Shown piece by piece: positions 13,843 through 28,000 of a stretch of DNA of 64,000 nt. Position numbers and translations under genes: made by a program. This DNA comes from Dermatophagoides farinae (lineage: Eukaryota > Arthropoda > Arachnida > Sarcoptiformes > Pyroglyphidae): assembly GCF_024713945.1 (NCBI RefSeq), contig NC_134677.1:6327001-6391000 (forward strand), read 5' to 3'. Below the pieces are notes generated by a model. That model was not told the DNA's origin. It ran no database searches and saw only the letters and a list, made by a program, of their open reading frames with translations. Each line of letters starts with the position of its first letter. Positions within the stretch are counted from its first letter, which is position 1.

Positions 13843-16000
13843 CTTTGCCACACACACACAGAAACACAATAAAATAGCTTAAAAGTACTATTTGACTTTT
13901 ATCATGAAAGTTGAGAAATTCATAACATCAGCATGAAGAAGCCGTATCTTTTTTTATGTGTGTGTGTGTGTGTTGGAATGATGGGCATAAGGATCGATTT
14001 GAATTTGTTGTTGTTGAAAACAAAACAAAAAAACTATGTTGAGGGCCCATTGGATCATTTGGTTGCAATCAAAAAACTTTTTATTTTTTTTATATTTATT
14101 CTTGGCCCCACTCTGTTTTTCGTTGATGTTGACGAAGAAGACCAAATTAATGAACAGCAACAACAACAACATGACTAAAGTCAGTAGCTTAACACCAATG
14201 GCAGAAGTTTGTTGATGAAAAGCATTCTAACCAAAGGGAGAGAGAGAGAAGTAAAAAAAAAATCATTAGTCTCTTTTTGGATCAAGATCCACAATATTCT
14301 TCTTGTGCACACTACATTAACATACACTGACAATGGAATGAATTGTACCGAATGCATATAGTATTTTTACGCACAATAAAATTCCACCATACACACACAC
14401 TGATTAGAATTCTAGCTGTTGTTGATGATGTTTTCGTTATGTTTTTTTGCATCATTTCAATAGTCTTTAAATGCTATCATCAACTATCGTTTATTCATTC
14501 ATTCATTCATTCATTTCTTTCATCAAATACGATTTTCAACGCCATCGTGATTTATTGCGTTTTTCTTCTCTCTCTTTCTCTCTCTCGCTTTCTACTTGCC
14601 TTATATGTAGTTTTCATCATTGTTTTATATTTAAAAGAGGTGGCTGATATAATTCACTTTATTATCAATTTAAATTTGATTTGTCTTTGAACAGACATAG
14701 ATTATAACAATTTGATGATCATAATAAATAACATAGCCACCGTATATTTATTCAATTCGATATATAAAGTTCTTTAATTACCCAAAAGATTAGGGTTTAA
14801 TTTTGTTTCTATTGAACTTTTTTTTCCATTCTTTCATTTTCTATGGATATTAATGGAAAGATAGAATGATTTTGTCTATCGTAGCGTGCAAATAATAAAA
14901 TTTTAATTAACCCCCGATAATATAACCTCTAGACAAAGAAAGGGTTACAGAGAAAAAAACCAAACAAAAAAAAGTGATCATAATTGTATGAATGGTGGGT
15001 GATGATAGGAAAACGGGAAGAGAAAACAAAGAAAACTTTGCCATTTAGGCTTCAAAATGGAATTTTTTTTGTTGTTGGCCTCCACCTTCCTCATTCCATT
15101 CAATATACACGATCATAATCATGATTGTTTGCCCTTTTTTTCTTTTATTTTAATTACCATTTATTATATTTGCATGGAATGTTTGAACATTTAAATAATG
15201 TGTGTTGATCTTTAACGTATGGTAAAATGTTTTGTTTTAACACTAATTTTTCCTAAATCTACGCACATACCTTCAATCAATTATGTTTCAACATAAATAG
15301 ATCTGGTCGATTAGGAAGAGAAAAACTTTGATTTGATATTGTTGTTGCTTGGTTGTTCAAAATGATAAAGGAAAGTGGAGATGATTCAAAAGTTTGTTTT
15401 TTATAGATAGAACAACACTACATGCACACTACATGCTTTGATTAGGTTGAAATGGCCATTATTAACCATAATTTATTCATAACAAAAATTGTTATCGAAA
15501 TAATAATCACAATCATTTTTATTGAACCAAACAAAAAAAAAAATTATCTCACAGATGTTTTTATCGAATGGATAATCAAACAAATCATTCGTGTTTGTCA
15601 AATGGATTTCATCATTTATTCTATAGACCAAAATGTATTTTATAAATAATTGATTGATTTAAATTTGGATTGATCCACAAATTCAATGCCATACGATTAA
15701 GGTTCAACGAATATTATAAACTTTAAACTTTTTTTTTCTCAAATTGACTTCATATTTTAAGTTAATATTTTTGTATTTTTTACATTGTAATACATACATT
15801 TTTCTTTCATCATATTGAATAATTAATGTTAGCCATATGATGTGTTCAATAATAATGATGATGATGATGATTGTCCTGTCATTTTTTTCGATTTTTATCG
15901 CTAAATTGCTTACTAACTTTCATTTTTTTTCTGATTTTTTTTTGTTGTTGTTTTCATTGCTCACTAAACCCCTGGCACGTATAAATAAAAATCTTTTCAG

Positions 16001-19000
16001 TGATCCTGTTGGATACCACACAAGAAAGTTCACTAGACTGGACTCGTCTTCCATACGGGCCACAGGCACGGACACCTGGCGTAAGTTTTATTTTCATAAA
16101 AAAAATCAATATTTGATGCGTAATCTTTTTTTTATTTATTGATTTTTTTATTTATTTATTTAGTGGGTTGAAGAGAGCTTTACAAATTTCGAGCAAGGCA
16201 TAAATTGGCGTTCATATGTTGTATGCGATGTTGCCTATAATAATGTTAATAATTGGCTATGGACGCCATTTATCGAAAGACATAATGCAAATAGAATCTA
16301 TATCGAAATTAAATTTAGTATGCGTGATTGCAATCTATTTCCAGGTAGGAAGTGTCACAAAAAAATATTTTTCTAATTAAAAATAAACAATTTTGCTCAA
16401 ACAATACATTTTTTTTGTATCTAGGAATGGCACTTTCATGTAAAGAAACTTTTTCGTTACTTTATTACGAACATGATGGTCTTAACAAAGAACCACCACC
16501 ATGGGAACCAGAATCCTACAAGCTTATTGATCGTATTGCAGCTGATGAAGGACGTTTTACTTCAAATAGCGAGGTCTGTATTCAATTCGATGAATGTTTA
16601 TGATTCAAGTTATTATTACATAAACCATGTTCAGAATTGGGCGAAAAAGACTTTGAATTCATGAATCACAGTGTCACTGTTGCGTGTAGACTAATACATT
16701 CAATAGAACAGAAAATTAACACTCCATTTATCATCGAACATGTTTAACATTGAAACTAGAGGAAAAATTACATAATCTTGATTAGAAAATTGTTATTAAT
16801 GGATCTTACACATTATCTAACTCTCTTTTTCTTTCATTTTATATATTCGATGCAGGTGATAATCAACACCGAAATACGAAGCGTTCCAGTGACTAAAAAA
16901 GGTGTCTACTTTGCATTCCGAGATCAAGGAGCCTGTCTATCAATCATAGCGATCAAAATCTTTTACATAACCTGTCCAAATATCACAACTAATTTTGCAT
17001 TCTATCCGGAGACACCTACTGGCCGAGAATTAACTACAATAGTTGAAACGGATGGTGTTTGTGTTGCTAATTCACAACAAGTAGAGATTCCCAGATTATT
17101 ATGTAAAGGAGATGGAAATTGGACATTGCCCTCGGGTGGATGTAAATGTATGCCTGGATATGAACCAATGGGACAGTCATGTCAAGGTGAGTTTTCAACC
17201 AATTATGATTGTCATCAGGTTGGATATCTCAATTAAAATTGGCCAACCAAATTTAAATTTGCATTTAATTGTTCTTGTCGATGATTAATCCTCAACATTC
17301 TATGCGTATGTGTAGTGTACAACGATTTGATGTCATAATAATATCTACGATTCGAATTGCGCTTTATTCATTTTAAAATCGATTAAGCAATCAATCATAG
17401 ACATCTGTCAGTTTGTTCGTAATTACCATCATTTGCTTACATTGGTCAAATAGAAATTATAAATGAAAATTTTCAATCGAATCGGTTTTTTTCTCATAAT
17501 CGTTTTCCATATTGGCAGGGTTCGCCATACTGCTATCGATTGTCCATATGAATCGTAAAAATATACGACCTTAAATGAATCTTTTTCGTGATCTGCATCT
17601 TTTTCTTGTGCTTTGCTTGTTTCTGTTTTTTGAATGAGCTATATAAATGCTAATTTAAATGTCGAGATAATAGCGAAACATCGGCCAACTTCCTTTCGAC
17701 TAATTGCTCTTGATTCTAATCACATGTGTTTTTGTTTTTTTTCGCTATAATAATTTCAGTTTGTTCGCCTGGAAAATTCAAACCAATCGTTGGTGATGAA
17801 TTATGTCAGCCATGTCCAGCTCATAGCAAATCATCATATCATGGTTCGACTGAATGTCGTTGTGATGCTGGTTACTATCGAGCACCCAAAGATCCCAAAT
17901 GGATTCCATGTACACGTATGTATATAATAATGGCCATTCATGATGAATTATTAAAAATTCAAACTTTTCTCTTATCTCATTTTTTTCAGAACCGCCATCA
18001 TCACCACAAAATCTGACAATAAATTTTTTGGATCAATCAACGGTCATTTTGACTTGGAATAAACCGAAATTTTTGGGCGGTCGAAACGATACCGTTTATC
18101 GTATTAGTTGCGATTACTGTCCATCATCTACCAACTATGTTCCTTCACAAGAGACTATCAACGATACTAGAGTAGTCATCTCTGGTCTAAATCCAATGAC
18201 TTCATATAGATTTCAAGTTTATGCTGAGAATGGTGTTTCCGGTTATGATAGTAGCCAATTTGTGGAAATAACAGCTACTACCGAAGCCTCAGGTAGGCAA
18301 AATCAAAACGTGAATGTGGCCAATTTTAGTTTTATATTTTTTTTTCACTTGCCATTCACCTAAATTGAACCATTAAATAAGGGAATAGTCCATTATGATC
18401 TAGCTATATCATAATCATCAATGATTTTCTGGATCACTGTTTTGTTTACATTTTAGGATTTTATAGGCAATTATTCGCCATCAAGTTTAGACTCTAAACC
18501 ATAGATGAAATTGGAAGAAAATGGCTAAAATGAGAATCGCATTTAGGATTTGATGTGTTTAGGAATCACACACAAAGGGAGATGACTAATTTATTGTTCA
18601 TCAAAATTGCACATCGATTCTGTTGTTTTCGAAAGTCTAATTGCAATAAATTTTAATTATAATTTGACATTGAATGCCAACACAATCTCTGTAGAAGCTT
18701 CTTGCTAATGCTTATAATGGGGTATCAATATTCTCACTTTTTTTTCAAGTCTAGTCATATGGTAGCATTATTGGTTGAAAACAGTAGAATCAGAATCATT
18801 TCGAACAAAATGACATGTCGTTTTTCTCTTTTTGATGTCGTTATCGTGTGCTTTGTGTGTGTGTGTGTGTGTGTTTTGATTTCAAATCACATTTACTTTT
18901 TCGTATTCACAGTAGAATAGAATGAATCTCTTTGTTGTTTTCGAAGAGTGAACGAGAGAGTGGAAAAAAAGAGACAGCAAGAAAGAATAATTAATGGATC

Positions 19001-22000
19001 AAGCCTGTTGTTTTTTCTTTCTCAATCAGTATAGTATTAACCAAAAAAAAACCGAATTGTTGATGAACTTGGTGACAGTTAAACTATATTTATATATAAA
19101 AAATAATCAAGTTGCTATTATTTTCCTTGGTGATTTTTGGCCAATTTCAAATCTTTTATATACATTACTCTCTTTTATAAACAAATATATACTCTTTTAG
19201 TAGACAAATTGCTAATTTACAGTTGACAATACCGATATTTATTGTTGAAAAACAAACAAACGAAATGTTTTGTTTTCATTATTTTTTTTGGATTCCAAAG
19301 AAAATGTACAGGAAAATAATAGATAGATCCGTTAACACAAAAACAATCACATGTCATGTGTATATTCACGAATATATTCCCTATCAAATCGATGGGTATT
19401 ATTCTCTCGGCCATTCATTCATTATCATTCTTATCATAGATATTTTTTTTGTTGTTGTTGTTGCTCTTTCACACCCCATGCTTTTCTATTTTTTTTATCT
19501 ATTATTATTAGGATACATTTCATTGGTTATCACGGAAGACAGTTCGGGACAAAAATATAACGGTAAGTGCCATCATTAATTTTCATTCACAACTTTTTAC
19601 TCATATAATAAAGATGGTTTTGTAGATGTATTATATGCGTAGATGAATAAAGTGAAAAATTGAGAGAATCTACTTATCTAACGTGATCATAATTAATTTC
19701 ATATTGAAAATTGACAATTGATTCTATATTTTGGCCTTCATTTACTAATGCTTATTCTTGATTCTTATTAGAGGTCACACATACAAAAAATGAATAAATA
19801 TATGAATTCTATCGAAATTCTTATTGTGGATTAGATACAGAAAAAAAATGAAATTAGAATTTTTTTTTGTTTGCTACATAAAATTCATATATATTTATTT
19901 TTTATTTTTTTTTATGTTTTCCATTCCATTGTTATGAGCTGAAGAAATGAACCAGAAAAAAAGACGCCCGGAATAAAAATTTATCTTCGGGCTAAATGCT
20001 AATAAATTTTTCTATTCGCTTGTTTTCATTATGATGATGTCGATCATGGATCGCGAGTTCAATTCGTATTTTGGTTCAGTGTCCCTTCATAGTAATAGTA
20101 GTAGTAGTAGTAATGCCGTTTGTTGATATAACTATAGTCTTTAATCATTTCCTCACATACCATCATCATCATTTTGTTCGATTTTTTTTTCTTCATTCGT
20201 TCTTTCTTTTTTTGTTTCGTCAACATCATCAACATCGTCATTGTTGTGTTCATTACCGTTTCAAACGAAATGCAATGTGTAGAATTTAAAATTCAACTTT
20301 TTTTTGCAAAAAAAAAATGTTCCCGTTTGAAAATGGCTTCTTTCTTCCCATTCTTCATTCGCTTTCATTTTCTTCACAAGAATTTATTGACTAAAATGAT
20401 AATGATGATGATTGTGTGTATGTGTGTGTGTGTGTGTTTAGAGTATTTGTTCAGTTCGTTAGCTATTTGTTATAGCAAATTCTTCTAGTTCTACTTGGAA
20501 TTTATTATTATTTTTCTTTTATTTTGGCACAAATAGGAAAAAAATTTCCAATCGCATCATTCGTTGTCATCATTAGATGTTTTATTTTTTTTTCTTTTTC
20601 TTTCGTTATAGTGAAAATGAAGTTTCTATTTTTTTTCTTGTTAGAAACACATACACACACATATGCACGGCGATTCGTTTTGAATAATCCAGATTTCAGC
20701 ATATATTCTATGATGAATGTTTCATTTCATAGTCGAAATAGATTAATTATGATTAAACATTCTGATCCACTTCTTCATTATTACGAAACTCTGTACATGT
20801 GTGTGTGTGTGTGTGTGTTCTGAATGATGATTTAAACATTTGAAAAATTGGCATAACACACACACACAGAATATTAATAATGATCATGAAAGGCGAATTG
20901 CATGCACACAATCCGAAAACTAATCCAAATTTGCATGTTGATCAATCTTTTCTACAATAATAATAAAATGAAAACATGGAAATAAGATGAGAAAACACAC
21001 AAAATCTTAGCCCAATTTTCTTTTCTTTTTTTTTGCTGTTTCGTCAAGCTTAACATTTAATCAATATCGTATATATAACAATATAATATCCTTGATGAAA
21101 TAGGTTTAACAGGTTATTTCATTTATTTATTTTGTGTACACACAAACATACAAGGGCAACACAATTTGCATGTCAAATTTTAATATAGAGATTAATTGGC
21201 CGTCGACGATCTGAATAAATGAATGGAAAAAATGATGATGATGATGATGATGATGAAGATGGAGAATCGAACACACAGACATACATTGTTGGTCTAATTA
21301 AAGTTATACATCACGATTCATGAGGAATAAACTCTTCTCATTTTTTTGTTCTGTTTTTGTTTTTCACATCAATCCTATCGGAAAAAAACTATACCCATAA
21401 CCAAATTGAATCCATAGTAATGTATTACATGCAGTAAAAATGAGTTATGCAAATTACATACATTTTTTCCCTTGTTGTATTGTATTTCCCCTGTTCCATC
21501 ACTATTTCCAAAAAAAAAAAAAAAAAATAAGATTTGCTGTTGTTGTTATTTTTTTCCACTCGGACTACATTGGTTAAATCTCTTTTCACAATATTTAATT
21601 AGCATTCATATTAAAAGTAATCTGACTTGTTTCATACGAATCCGTTATGTTGGTTCTCATTTGAATAATTTGAATAACAAAAACCAAATCAAATCTATAG
21701 TGGCCAAATGTTACTACTACTACTACTACTATTTTTTTGTTACATCTCAAATTCTAATTATTGAATTTTGTACTAATCAAATTCTCTATTTTATCATTTT
21801 CAGCTTTACCAGCGACAACTATCTATCCGCCAATATTACGTATCACATCTGCTGATGGAACACAAATATCGCTTGCATGGAAACGTAATCCAAATGACAA
21901 TAGCAATAATGATCCAGCCAATGAAATAACTGCATATGAATTACGTTATCATTCGAATGATATCGAAAGAAATAGTTCTTCAATTTTAATTTCCAAAGAT

Positions 22001-25000
22001 CAATTTGAAACGACCATTACCGGTTTGAAACCACAAACTGAATATACTTTTCAGGTAAGAATTTATTGATATTTGAAATGATTTACTAGGGAAAAAAAAT
22101 TCAAAATTAAATGAAATTTTTTTCTCTTTAAATTGGTGGGGTTTTTTCGGAAACGGAAAGACATTCAGTCAATTGAAAAAAATATTTGAAAAGAATTTTG
22201 TGTTTTGCTTCTTTTTTTCTTAGTAAAAAAAATGTTCGAGTATTTCTGGTCGTCAGTGTCGGTCCATTAGGACCATCCGATTCTGACCATTAGACAAATC
22301 TATTTTAGTAAAAAATTTTTCGTTTCACTTCACTATAAAAGTAGAATAAATAAATGAAATTGAAACGCTTCACTGAGTTTAAATTCAATAAATTGTGTAT
22401 GTGCATCTGTGTGTGTGTATGAGTGTAGAGAATAGAAAATATGTTGAGATTTCTTTTCTTTCCCCAAAATGTAGGTTTAACTTTTAATTTCATCATCTTC
22501 ATAATTCATTTTTTTCTTTTAATGATTCGGACAGTAATTTAACGAATTTTGTAAAGTATTTTTTGTTCAAAAAAATCGGTTAATGTCTTGATCATTATTA
22601 TCCGAATTAGCATTTGATATTCTGGATTTATTTGATTAATTTATTTTTATTTTTTTTTCTATTTACAGATCCGTAGCCGAACAAAAACTGGTTGGAGCGA
22701 ATTCAGTAAACCAATGATGAAAATGACTGGACAACGTCTCGCTAATCCTGGTACGTTAATTTCATTTCACCATTTATCTGGATGTTTTTATTTTCTCATT
22801 CCCATTTTCAAGTTCACCACTAAAGCCATTGAATTTTCTTCTTTCTCATCAAATAAATAAGCCATTCGAATTCTAGTTTATTTTAATCATCATAAAGGAT
22901 TTTGAATAGAACCATTTTTCGAATCAGATTTTCTGTATATCAGTGTGTGTGTGTGTATGTATGTGACCACATGTCAACGAGTCATTCTCGTATACAACAA
23001 AAGAAATTGTTTTATTGTCTATTTCTATTCAATTCAATAATTTATAAATTGTAGTGGTCATCGTCTTGTACTTTTTTTCCATTCTTTATATTCAATTCAA
23101 TTCCATATGAAGGCGATGTATATGTTTGTATAAGCTTTCGACGCATCGATTTTGACACGACGATATTTAATTCGATTAATTATTTATTTATTGTTAATCT
23201 TCTTTATTGAACGTCTTCTTGTACCCCAATGAACAGGCATTACAGACTGATTGTATATGTTTGTATATATGTGTGTGTATGTCTGATTGAATTGAATTGA
23301 ATTGAATCAAACTTTTATCTCTTGGTTCATTGTTTTTGTTGTTGTTCTTGTTTCATTGTCTACTTCTATCGCCTTTTTTTCATATCAATCAATCAGCACG
23401 TGACTATGAATGAATGTTTCAGCCAACTTCACACCAAATTTTATTTCTTTGTTTCCGTTGTGGATTTCTTTTCTCTTTTTTTTTCTCTCACTAATGAATC
23501 CAACTTCCATGGTCAAGCCTTTGTTGTCTTTTTATTATTATTATCATCATCATCCATTCAATAGATTTTACATAGTTTTATTTTATTATTCTATTTCGTT
23601 TGTCTCGCTGGTCGATTCATTATTATTGGCATCATCCATTTTTTTTTTGCAAAAGCAACAGGAATTCTCCCAAAAATTATAATAATTCAATCTCTGTGAA
23701 TTGAATCTATCTATCGATATAAATCTATTAACAAAGTGAACAAAACAAAATGAAAAAAATTCCAGAACACAGTGGTTGTGTTTTTTGTTTTTTTTTTTTT
23801 TTTTGAAAAATGAGTTTTGAATGAACAAACAATTGAAAAGAAATATGAGACCATATCATCCATATTCTTTCATCTTTCCAAAGTATATCTAGTAGGAAGA
23901 ATATTCAATCTTTTAAAGTTAATTTAGTTGAAAAAAAGGTCATTAAGTTAATGATTCTTAAGCTTCATAGTACAACGACTATATATTATTGTCTATAATT
24001 CTTGTGTGTGTTCGTGTGTTATATTTTTTTTAAAAAAAATAGTTTGCAAAAATCAATTAATGTGAATGGCTGAAAAATGAGAAGACAGATTTCATCTTTT
24101 TTTTCTAATGAAAAATTTTGTTGTTTTTCTATATATGACATAATGAATATATGAAATTTTTTTTTTCTAAATTAATTTTTAATTATTTTTTTATTATTAT
24201 TCTTTACTTTCAATTTTTATAATAATATATAGCATATATTTCCGGTGACAATGAATCCGTCCAAACACGTATAATCATTGTTGGTGTCATCCTATTGATT
24301 GTCATCGTCACATTTATCATTAGTTTGGTTCTATTCTATTTGAAAAAGTAAGTAGAAAAAATAATTAAAAAGAGAATTAGTAACGCCATCTATAGGTAAC
24401 CTGCAGAAAATTACGATTTGAACTTCTGAAATCAATTTCTTTTTCTTTTAATAAAACAAAAATTGATCAATGTGTATGTGTTTATATATGATTTAAAGAA
24501 ACTAATAGAAAGGTAGTTATAACTCTCCGGAGATGTTTTGATGATTTTTTTTCCAGAAACACTTATCTTATAATGATTCATTTTGAAATTTTCGATTTTG
24601 GATCGAAATCACAGTATCAACACATTTTTTTCTGATTTTCACTTTCAATTCATGTGATAACCTTTGCCCAAAAAAAAACACAATATTTGCAGCAGTTTTA
24701 ACCATTCCAAAAATAAATGAAAGAAAAAAAAATGATAAAGCCAAATTCCATTTAATTTGATTAGAAATCTAACGAAAATAAATTCGCTTATTCGTAAAAA
24801 CATTTTATATGATACAATTTACCCCTTATAGATAGCCTGTTTTTTTTCTTGTTGATCTCTTTCATTACAAACTATTCTTTTGGGACTAGAAGAATCGTAG
24901 ATTTAGAGAAAAAAAATTGCTGCCTCACCGTCATGCACAGACACACAAAAATTAGAAATTTTAACCATCTAATATTTTCAAGTAGCATTAAGCATCTTGG

Positions 25001-28000
25001 ATATTATTTCGATTCTGGTTAAAATTCGATGATGATGATTATTATTATTATCATTTGAAATCGATCCATTCAATTGTCATTTATAGGAATTTTTTTTATT
25101 ACGATTGTAATAATATAATTTATATAGAATTTCATAATGTTTCCATTAATCTTTTATGATTGTCATCATATGATGTTGTGTGATCATCATTAATCAATAA
25201 ATGATTAATATTAACTTGATGATAATATTGATTTTTGTATTTGTATAGATGTGTAAATGTGATATTGTCTTAATTATATTTTGTTTTTATTTTATTATTC
25301 ATTTGTATAGAAACAATGAAGATTGCAATAAAAAACAACCATCCGACTGTGATACATTGGAATATCGTAGCTGTGGTATGGAGGGCAAAAAACGTAAGTA
25401 AATTTTTTTTCCTTTTTTTTATCTTTCATGATGATTCATTTGAATGATTTGAATTGAATAAAAATGAATTTATTGTTTTTTATATTATTTATCATCTGAA
25501 TATTGTTGATGATCATCATTAGGTAAAATGATATTTTTGCATACGGTTTTTTTTCGATTATTATGAATCATCATTAGATTCTTGATGAACACTTATAATC
25601 ATTATATTATGTATATATCGGATTACAAGTATTCTTTTTATCTTTAACTTATTTTCATATGTTTCTTTATAGAAATAGCTTACGATAATAAAAATGTATT
25701 TCTATGTGTGTGTATCTTTAGAATTTATGCTGTTCTCATCTATAATATAATCAGTCATACAATGTATTTGGATAAAAATATATTAAGCCGCGTTTGTCGA
25801 TGATCGGGGGATACATTATATACACACACAAACACACATCAATAGAATATATGGTCCATTAGACTTGATTGCACACCGTTGCCAGCTGAGCCATCGTCAT
25901 CATCATTATTATTATTATTATTATTCTTTGATTCTACCGAAATCGAGAAAGAATTTTCAGTGCCACAGCTTTTACAAACAAACAAACAAACAAACAGAAA
26001 AAGAGGAACCATGTTCAAACTTGGTAAAAACACATACATACATACATACAAAAATAGATGACTATTGCTATTTGTTTGTTTGAAAATGAAATAAACGAGT
26101 CAAAGAATCCAAGAAGTTTTTGTTGTTGTCTCTATATGTATGTATGTGTGTGTTTGTAAATTTTGTATGGCCATCTTGGATTCTTTCGCTTGCTTGAGCA
26201 TATCTAATTTTCCATTATATTACTCATATAGGATAGAAAAAAAAGTGATGGAATGCCATACAGCCATTTACTTATGCGATGTTCATCGAGTTTGTCGGCA
26301 AATGGTTTTTTTTTCACTTTACACACACACACATACACACTATTATTAAGAATCAATCGAATATATAGACAATATTTATTCCGAATAAATACAAAGGAAA
26401 TTCGAAAATAAAAAAAAATTGGTCAATTTTTGACAATATATAACCGTATCGAATTCTTGTGTTTTTTGTGTGTGTGTGTATGACAATGATATAATTTAAT
26501 TTACATGAAAACACTTGCTCATCACTTTTTGTTTTGATGCTAATTTTTTCTGATTGTTTTTTTTTCGTGAATATCATTTTCTTTTGTGATCGAATTTCTT
26601 CAAATGTCCACCACTATGTGACACATAATTTGTTTCGATCAAAACAAAACAGTGAAAAAAAGTTTTTTGTTCAATTTGAATCATCATTTGAATTTTGATT
26701 GTCATAAAAGAAAAAAAAATTTGATTTTTATATTCTACGTGAACACATTTTTCAATCAATTTTTTGTTCTCTCTCCATTTTTTTCTGATTTTATTCTTTA
26801 GTCGTTTCGACATTTGATCACGCACCTATTGTTCCAACACCAAGATGTAAGTATTTATTGCATTTGTTGAAATGAAAAAAAAAATTTATCAAATTATTAT
26901 GAAATTAAGTCACAGGAAATGCACATGCACATTATTAATCCGATTATATTGTGTTTAATAATTTTGTAATTGAGTGTGTTATTAGCTAAAGCATTATTCA
27001 TTCATTGCATATTCATTTTGTGAATTAGTTTCCAACATTCATTCAATCCTATTATGCTAACCTCAATAGTTTAGTTTTCATTATTTTATATGTGTAAGCA
27101 AAAAAAAAATGTGTCCATATTGGATTTCAGGATTTTATTTGATTTTTTTTTTCGTAAAGAATTTATTTTCATTCCTTTAATGCTCTTATCGAATGAAACG
27201 AACGATTCAAATTCCATTCCGCATCATTCAATTTTGAAATCGGTTTTATTGATTTTTATTTGTTTTGGTTCTATTTCTATGTCCTAAATAATAGTCAATT
27301 CAACATTTTCGGTGGCCACTCCTTTATTTACCAATTGTGCTACATCACGATCCTATGTTGATCCACATACATATGAAGATCCAAATCAAGCGGTCAAAGA
27401 ATTTACGAAAGAAATTGATGCTTCACACATAACTATTGAGGCTATTATTGGTGGCGGAGAATTTGGTGATGTTTGTCGTGGAAAGCTAAAAATACCGGGA
27501 AAATCTGAAGTTACTGTTGCGATTAAAACATTGAAACCGACCACTGCCGAAAAGCCACGATTAGATTTCCTTACTGAAGCTTCAATTATGGGCCAATTTG
27601 ATCATTCAAATGTCATCTATTTACAAGGCGTTGTGACCAAAACGAATCCAATTATGATTATTACCGAATATATGGAACATGGATCATTAGATGCATTTCT
27701 AAGAGTAAGTTATTATCATTAACAAAAAAATACGTTAATAATTTTCTTTGAATATTCGAATCGAAAATGTTAGTTTTTTGCTCGATATATCAAAAAAAAA
27801 TTCAACAATATGATTTCAGGAAAAAAACCTAATGCATTCAAATTATCCATTGGTTATTGCTCATTCAGATTAACATATTGGTTCTAATTTATCATTCTAG
27901 TTTTTTTTTCATTCTTTAAATTATTATATATCCTTGACTTTTTTCCCGATATTTTCCGAATATAAACTAAACGATCATTCTATAATTTATGAACTCAATT

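Larger units (their letters stand above)
1..16000. other. Gene-free region, probably 5' flank / first intron of the Eph gene
   Basis: I find no coding exon I can defend here. The open frames are short, rich in Phe/Ile/Lys or in runs of Met, Asp, His or Val, and come from T-runs and (ATG)n, (CA)n or (TTG)n microsatellites. Because the first visible Eph exon (16001) starts inside a codon and lacks a signal peptide, an upstream exon must exist. It may lie in this stretch or beyond the window, and I could not pick it out. The one structured element is the tandem duplication at 9303-9541. Confidence 0.6.
18293..21803 (+). other. 3.5-kb Eph intron between the two FN3 exons
   Basis: Donor ag|gtaggc after FN3-1 and acceptor ttttcag before FN3-2, both phase 1. 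It holds T-runs, (GT)n and (TAG)n repeats and no exon-like reading frame that I can support. Confidence 0.75.

Noticed and set aside
15837-16142. Hydrophobic ORF directly upstream of the first Eph exon as a signal peptide
   Set aside because: It reads into 16001 in a frame different from the Eph exon, starts in a (ATG)n repeat, and a clean acceptor (atcttttcag) ends just before 16001.
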